Shown: positions 32,993 through 34,550 of the stretch, in pieces
Layout of the letters: every line of letters starts with the position of its first letter
Position numbering within the stretch: the stretch's first letter is position 1
Assembly: GCA_903874055.1 (NCBI GenBank)
Contig: CAIQQR010000027.1
Span: 1-34,550 of the forward strand
Direction of reading: 5' to 3'
Source: an uncultured Bacteroidota bacterium
GTDB taxonomy: Bacteria; Bacteroidota; Bacteroidia; Chitinophagales; Chitinophagaceae
Length of the DNA stretch: 34,550 nt
Made by a program: the position numbers and the translations under genes
The notes under the pieces: generated by a model
Databases searched by the model: none
What the model saw: only the letters and a program-made list of their open reading frames with translations
What the model was told of the DNA's origin: nothing

Positions 32993-33277
32993 TTAATGAT
33001 AATCAACCAAGTTGATATCGTAGACTATTTCTTCATCAAATCTAAAAATAATTCTCCAATTTTCTTTGACAATTAAACTCCAATACTCAACATAGTTTCC
33101 CTTTAACTTATGTATACCCCAATTTTTAAAAGGAATTAAGTCTTGAGGTACCTGTTTAATGTCATTAAGTGTATCTAATATGCGTCTTATTTTATCAATT
33201 TGATCCTGAGGTAGCTGCTTGGTGTTACCTGACTCCCAAAACAATTTTAGTCCCTTATGTTTGAAAGTTTTAATCAT
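32993..33277 (-). CDS. higB: HigB-type toxin (RelE/ParE superfamily)
   Basis: A ribosome-dependent mRNA interferase of the HigB branch, 94 residues. MIKTFKHKGLKLFWESG at the start, KNWGIHKLKGNYVEYWSLIV and NWRIIFRFDEEIVYDINLVDYH are characteristic of HigB. The frame extends upstream to 33466, but the extension overlaps recO on the other strand and ATG 33277 gives the normal family start and length. The C-terminal catalytic-type residues (Arg in WRIIFRF, His/Tyr at the end) are present, so it is probably active. Confidence 0.92.
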   Translation of the reverse strand: MIKTFKHKGLKLFWESGNTKQLPQDQIDKIRRILDTLNDIKQVPQDLIPFKNWGIHKLKGNYVEYWSLIVKENWRIIFRFDEEIVYDINLVDYH

Positions 33278-33362
33278 ATTGTAAATGTGTCCCTTTCTTA
33301 TTGAAAAATAAAATAAAACGATTTGAAGATTTTCTAAAAAACAAGCTTTATTTTTATTTAAG

Positions 33363-34097
33363 ATGCTACACAACACCAAAGGAATTGTACTTCGCGTAAC
33401 TAAGTATGGAGATACGAGTTTGATTATGACGGCGTATACCGAGCTTTTTGGTTTGCAACAATACATTTTAAAAGGGGTTCGAACTACTAGTAAAAAGGGT
33501 GCTAATAAAGCAGTGTATTATCAACCTGCAGCTATTTTACAAATGGAAGTGTACCATAGTCCTATGAAAGGATTGCAAATGGTAAAGGAAGTTAATTGGA
33601 GTTATATTTATCAAAATGTATATTCAGATGTGGTCCGCAATGCAGTGGCCACCTATATTGTAGAGGTATTGCAACAAACATTGCAGCCCGAACCTTATCC
33701 TGAATTATTTTATTTAATTGAAGATACTTTTACACAATTAGACAAGGGCGATGCAACGCTAGCAAGTAATCTTTCCATTTATTTTTTAATTCATTTGTGT
33801 GAAACATTGGGTTTTGGTTTGCAAGGAAATTTCTCCGAGTCCACTCCTTACTTGGATGTAAAGGAAGGACAGTTTATAAGAGAAAAACCATTGCACCCCT
33901 ATTTTCTAGAAGGACAGGAAGCGCAAACAGCATCCATCTTTTTACAGGTTCAATTTTACAATGATTTGGAAAATATTACACTAAGTGGTGCTCAAAGAAA
34001 AAAAATTCTTGAACTATTCCAGCTCTCTCTAAGTTGGCACTACAAGGGCTTTAAAGAAATTAAGTCCTTGGCTATTTTGCAAGCAGTGTTGTATTAA
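33363..34097 (+). CDS. recO: DNA repair protein RecO
   Basis: Recombination mediator that loads RecA on SSB-coated DNA with RecF and RecR. The 244 residues show the N-terminal OB fold (about 1-80; NTKGIVLRVTKYGDTSLIMTAYTELFGLQQYILKGVR) and the helical C-terminal domain, with LCETLGFGLQGNF at about 150-165. The zinc-binding cysteines of some RecO proteins are absent, as often in Bacteroidota. ATG 33363 follows an AT-rich leader with TATTTTTA at 33349-33356. Its stop overlaps the stop of a tiny minus-strand frame. Confidence 0.9.
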   Translation: MLHNTKGIVLRVTKYGDTSLIMTAYTELFGLQQYILKGVRTTSKKGANKAVYYQPAAILQMEVYHSPMKGLQMVKEVNWSYIYQNVYSDVVRNAVATYIVEVLQQTLQPEPYPELFYLIEDTFTQLDKGDATLASNLSIYFLIHLCETLGFGLQGNFSESTPYLDVKEGQFIREKPLHPYFLEGQEAQTASIFLQVQFYNDLENITLSGAQRKKILELFQLSLSWHYKGFKEIKSLAILQAVLY

Positions 34098-34171
34098 TCT
34101 TTACTTCTAAAATGTCTACGCAACATAATTATGATAATGGCAAAAATGCCAAATAGTATTGGGAGTGCCAT
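34094..34171 (-). CDS. Possible 25-residue single-pass membrane peptide
   Basis: A minus-strand ATG frame of 25 codons reads MALPILFGIFAIIIIMLRRH and ends with FRSKD. That is one hydrophobic helix of about 15 residues followed by an Arg/Lys-rich end, a typical inside-positive small membrane protein. It lies in the recO-GDPD gap and its stop overlaps the recO stop. No promoter box is convincing. It could be chance, but the composition is better than random AT-rich sequence would give. Confidence 0.4.
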   Translation of the reverse strand: MALPILFGIFAIIIIMLRRHFRSKD

Positions 34172-34230
34172 AATGATTATTTAATTATTAAAATTACTAT
34201 AAATACATAGCTTTATATTAAATAAGATAA

Positions 34231-34550
34231 ATGAATTTTAAAACTACTTGTACATTTTTGATAGTTGTAAGTGGCTTACTTACAAGTTATTGCTCATTTT
34301 CTCAAATTTCAACATCATCAAAAATGGGAATCGATTATCAAGCCCACCGAGGAGGTCGGGGGTTAATGCCAGAAAATACCATTCCTGCAATGCTTTCGGT
34401 AATGGATAATGATAAAGTTACTACGCTTGAAATGGACTTAGCAATTACTAAGGACAAGCAGGTTGTTGTTTCGCACGATCCCATTTTAAATCCAATCATT
34501 ACTACCAAGCCCGATGGAACATTTATAAAAGGAAATGAGCTGAATGAAAA
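34231..34550 (+). CDS. Glycerophosphodiester phosphodiesterase, N-terminal part
   Basis: Hydrolyses glycerophosphodiesters to glycerol-3-phosphate and an alcohol, scavenging lipid head groups in the periplasm. About 106 codons are visible before the window ends. A signal peptide is present (MNFKTTCTFLIVVSGLLTSY, cleavage probably near the CSFSQ region; the Cys could be a lipobox). The catalytic start of the GDPD TIM barrel follows: YQAHRGGRGLMPENTIPAM (His/Arg and Glu-Asn), LEMDLAITKDKQVVVSHDP (metal Glu and Asp, second His). All active-site residues in this half are intact. Confidence 0.92.
   Translation, partial: MNFKTTCTFLIVVSGLLTSYCSFSQISTSSKMGIDYQAHRGGRGLMPENTIPAMLSVMDNDKVTTLEMDLAITKDKQVVVSHDPILNPIITTKPDGTFIKGNELNE

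Noticed and set aside
33278-33466. N-terminal extension of HigB
   Set aside because: Hydrophobic and Cys-rich translation unlike the family, and overlaps the recO start on the other strand.
34138-34151. TGGCA/TGCCA hairpin as a recO terminator
   Set aside because: Short stem, no T-run; it falls inside the possible 25-residue peptide frame.
1-34550. CRISPR array, prophage, transposase or rRNA/tRNA genes
   Set aside because: None seen; no regularly spaced repeats, no transposase or phage structural genes, and no recognisable stable RNA gene.

Overview
The window is ordinary chromosomal DNA of a low-GC member of the Bacteroidota, most likely a Chitinophagaceae-type organism. The evidence is the gene families (DUF4290 next to murA, DUF4369/DUF5106-thioredoxin lipid-envelope type proteins, bacterial GH3, short-LID adenylate kinase, YkuK-type RNase H-like protein), the lack of Shine-Dalgarno sequences, and repeated TAnnTTTG elements (the Bacteroidota -7 promoter box) just before start codons. 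This taxonomic placement is inference from content; no rRNA gene is present. I see no prophage, insertion sequence, CRISPR array or tRNA gene.

Layout. 1-5,000: the start of a UvrD/PcrA helicase, an OmpA-family lipoprotein, a tight minus-strand cluster (glycosyltransferase, tRNA 2-selenouridine synthase SelU, PlsC-like acyltransferase) and a lipoprotein MsrB. 5,100-9,850: adk, then minus-strand fabG, GH3 and lptB (lipid and LPS export theme), then metF. 9,880-15,361: a periplasmic thioredoxin-like protein, then a plus-strand run rlmD, rhomboid, rhomboid-like pseudoprotease, membrane-anchored EEP-family nuclease/phosphatase. 15,399-19,987: cysS, a MerC-like metal protein divergent from a SCO copper chaperone, an extended SDR and an LpxD-type acyltransferase. 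19,988-20,418 is the longest non-coding stretch: very AT-rich, with direct repeats, palindromes, a perfect DnaA-box match and a probable ~70-nt small RNA with its own promoter and terminator. 20,419-27,198: rluE, lysS, then minus-strand M20 amidohydrolase, HSDL2-like SDR and gmk, then a secreted S10 carboxypeptidase-like protein. 27,199-27,450 holds a duplicated hairpin module. 27,451-34,550: YkuK, a multi-pass membrane protein, a small gene remnant, murA with Asp in place of the usual catalytic Cys, DUF4290 with an RGG-like tail, pheS, a HigBA toxin-antitoxin pair, recO, an unlisted 25-residue membrane peptide, and the start of a glycerophosphodiester phosphodiesterase.

Most genes are housekeeping: tRNA charging (cysS, lysS, pheS), RNA modification (rlmD, rluE, selU), envelope construction (murA, lptB, lpxD-like, fabG, glycosyltransferase) and nucleotide supply (adk, gmk). 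The points most worth a second look are non-coding: the small RNA at 20,331-20,404, the twin structured module at 27,189-27,437, and the very short distance between TAnnTTTG boxes and start codons in six genes, which suggests leaderless transcripts. Among proteins, the tandem active/inactive rhomboid pair stands out. Several start codons were moved inward from the longest open frame because a promoter box or a better-conserved start lies inside it (rlmD, lptB, gmk, the MerC-like gene, plsC-like, S10, HigB, the membrane protein).
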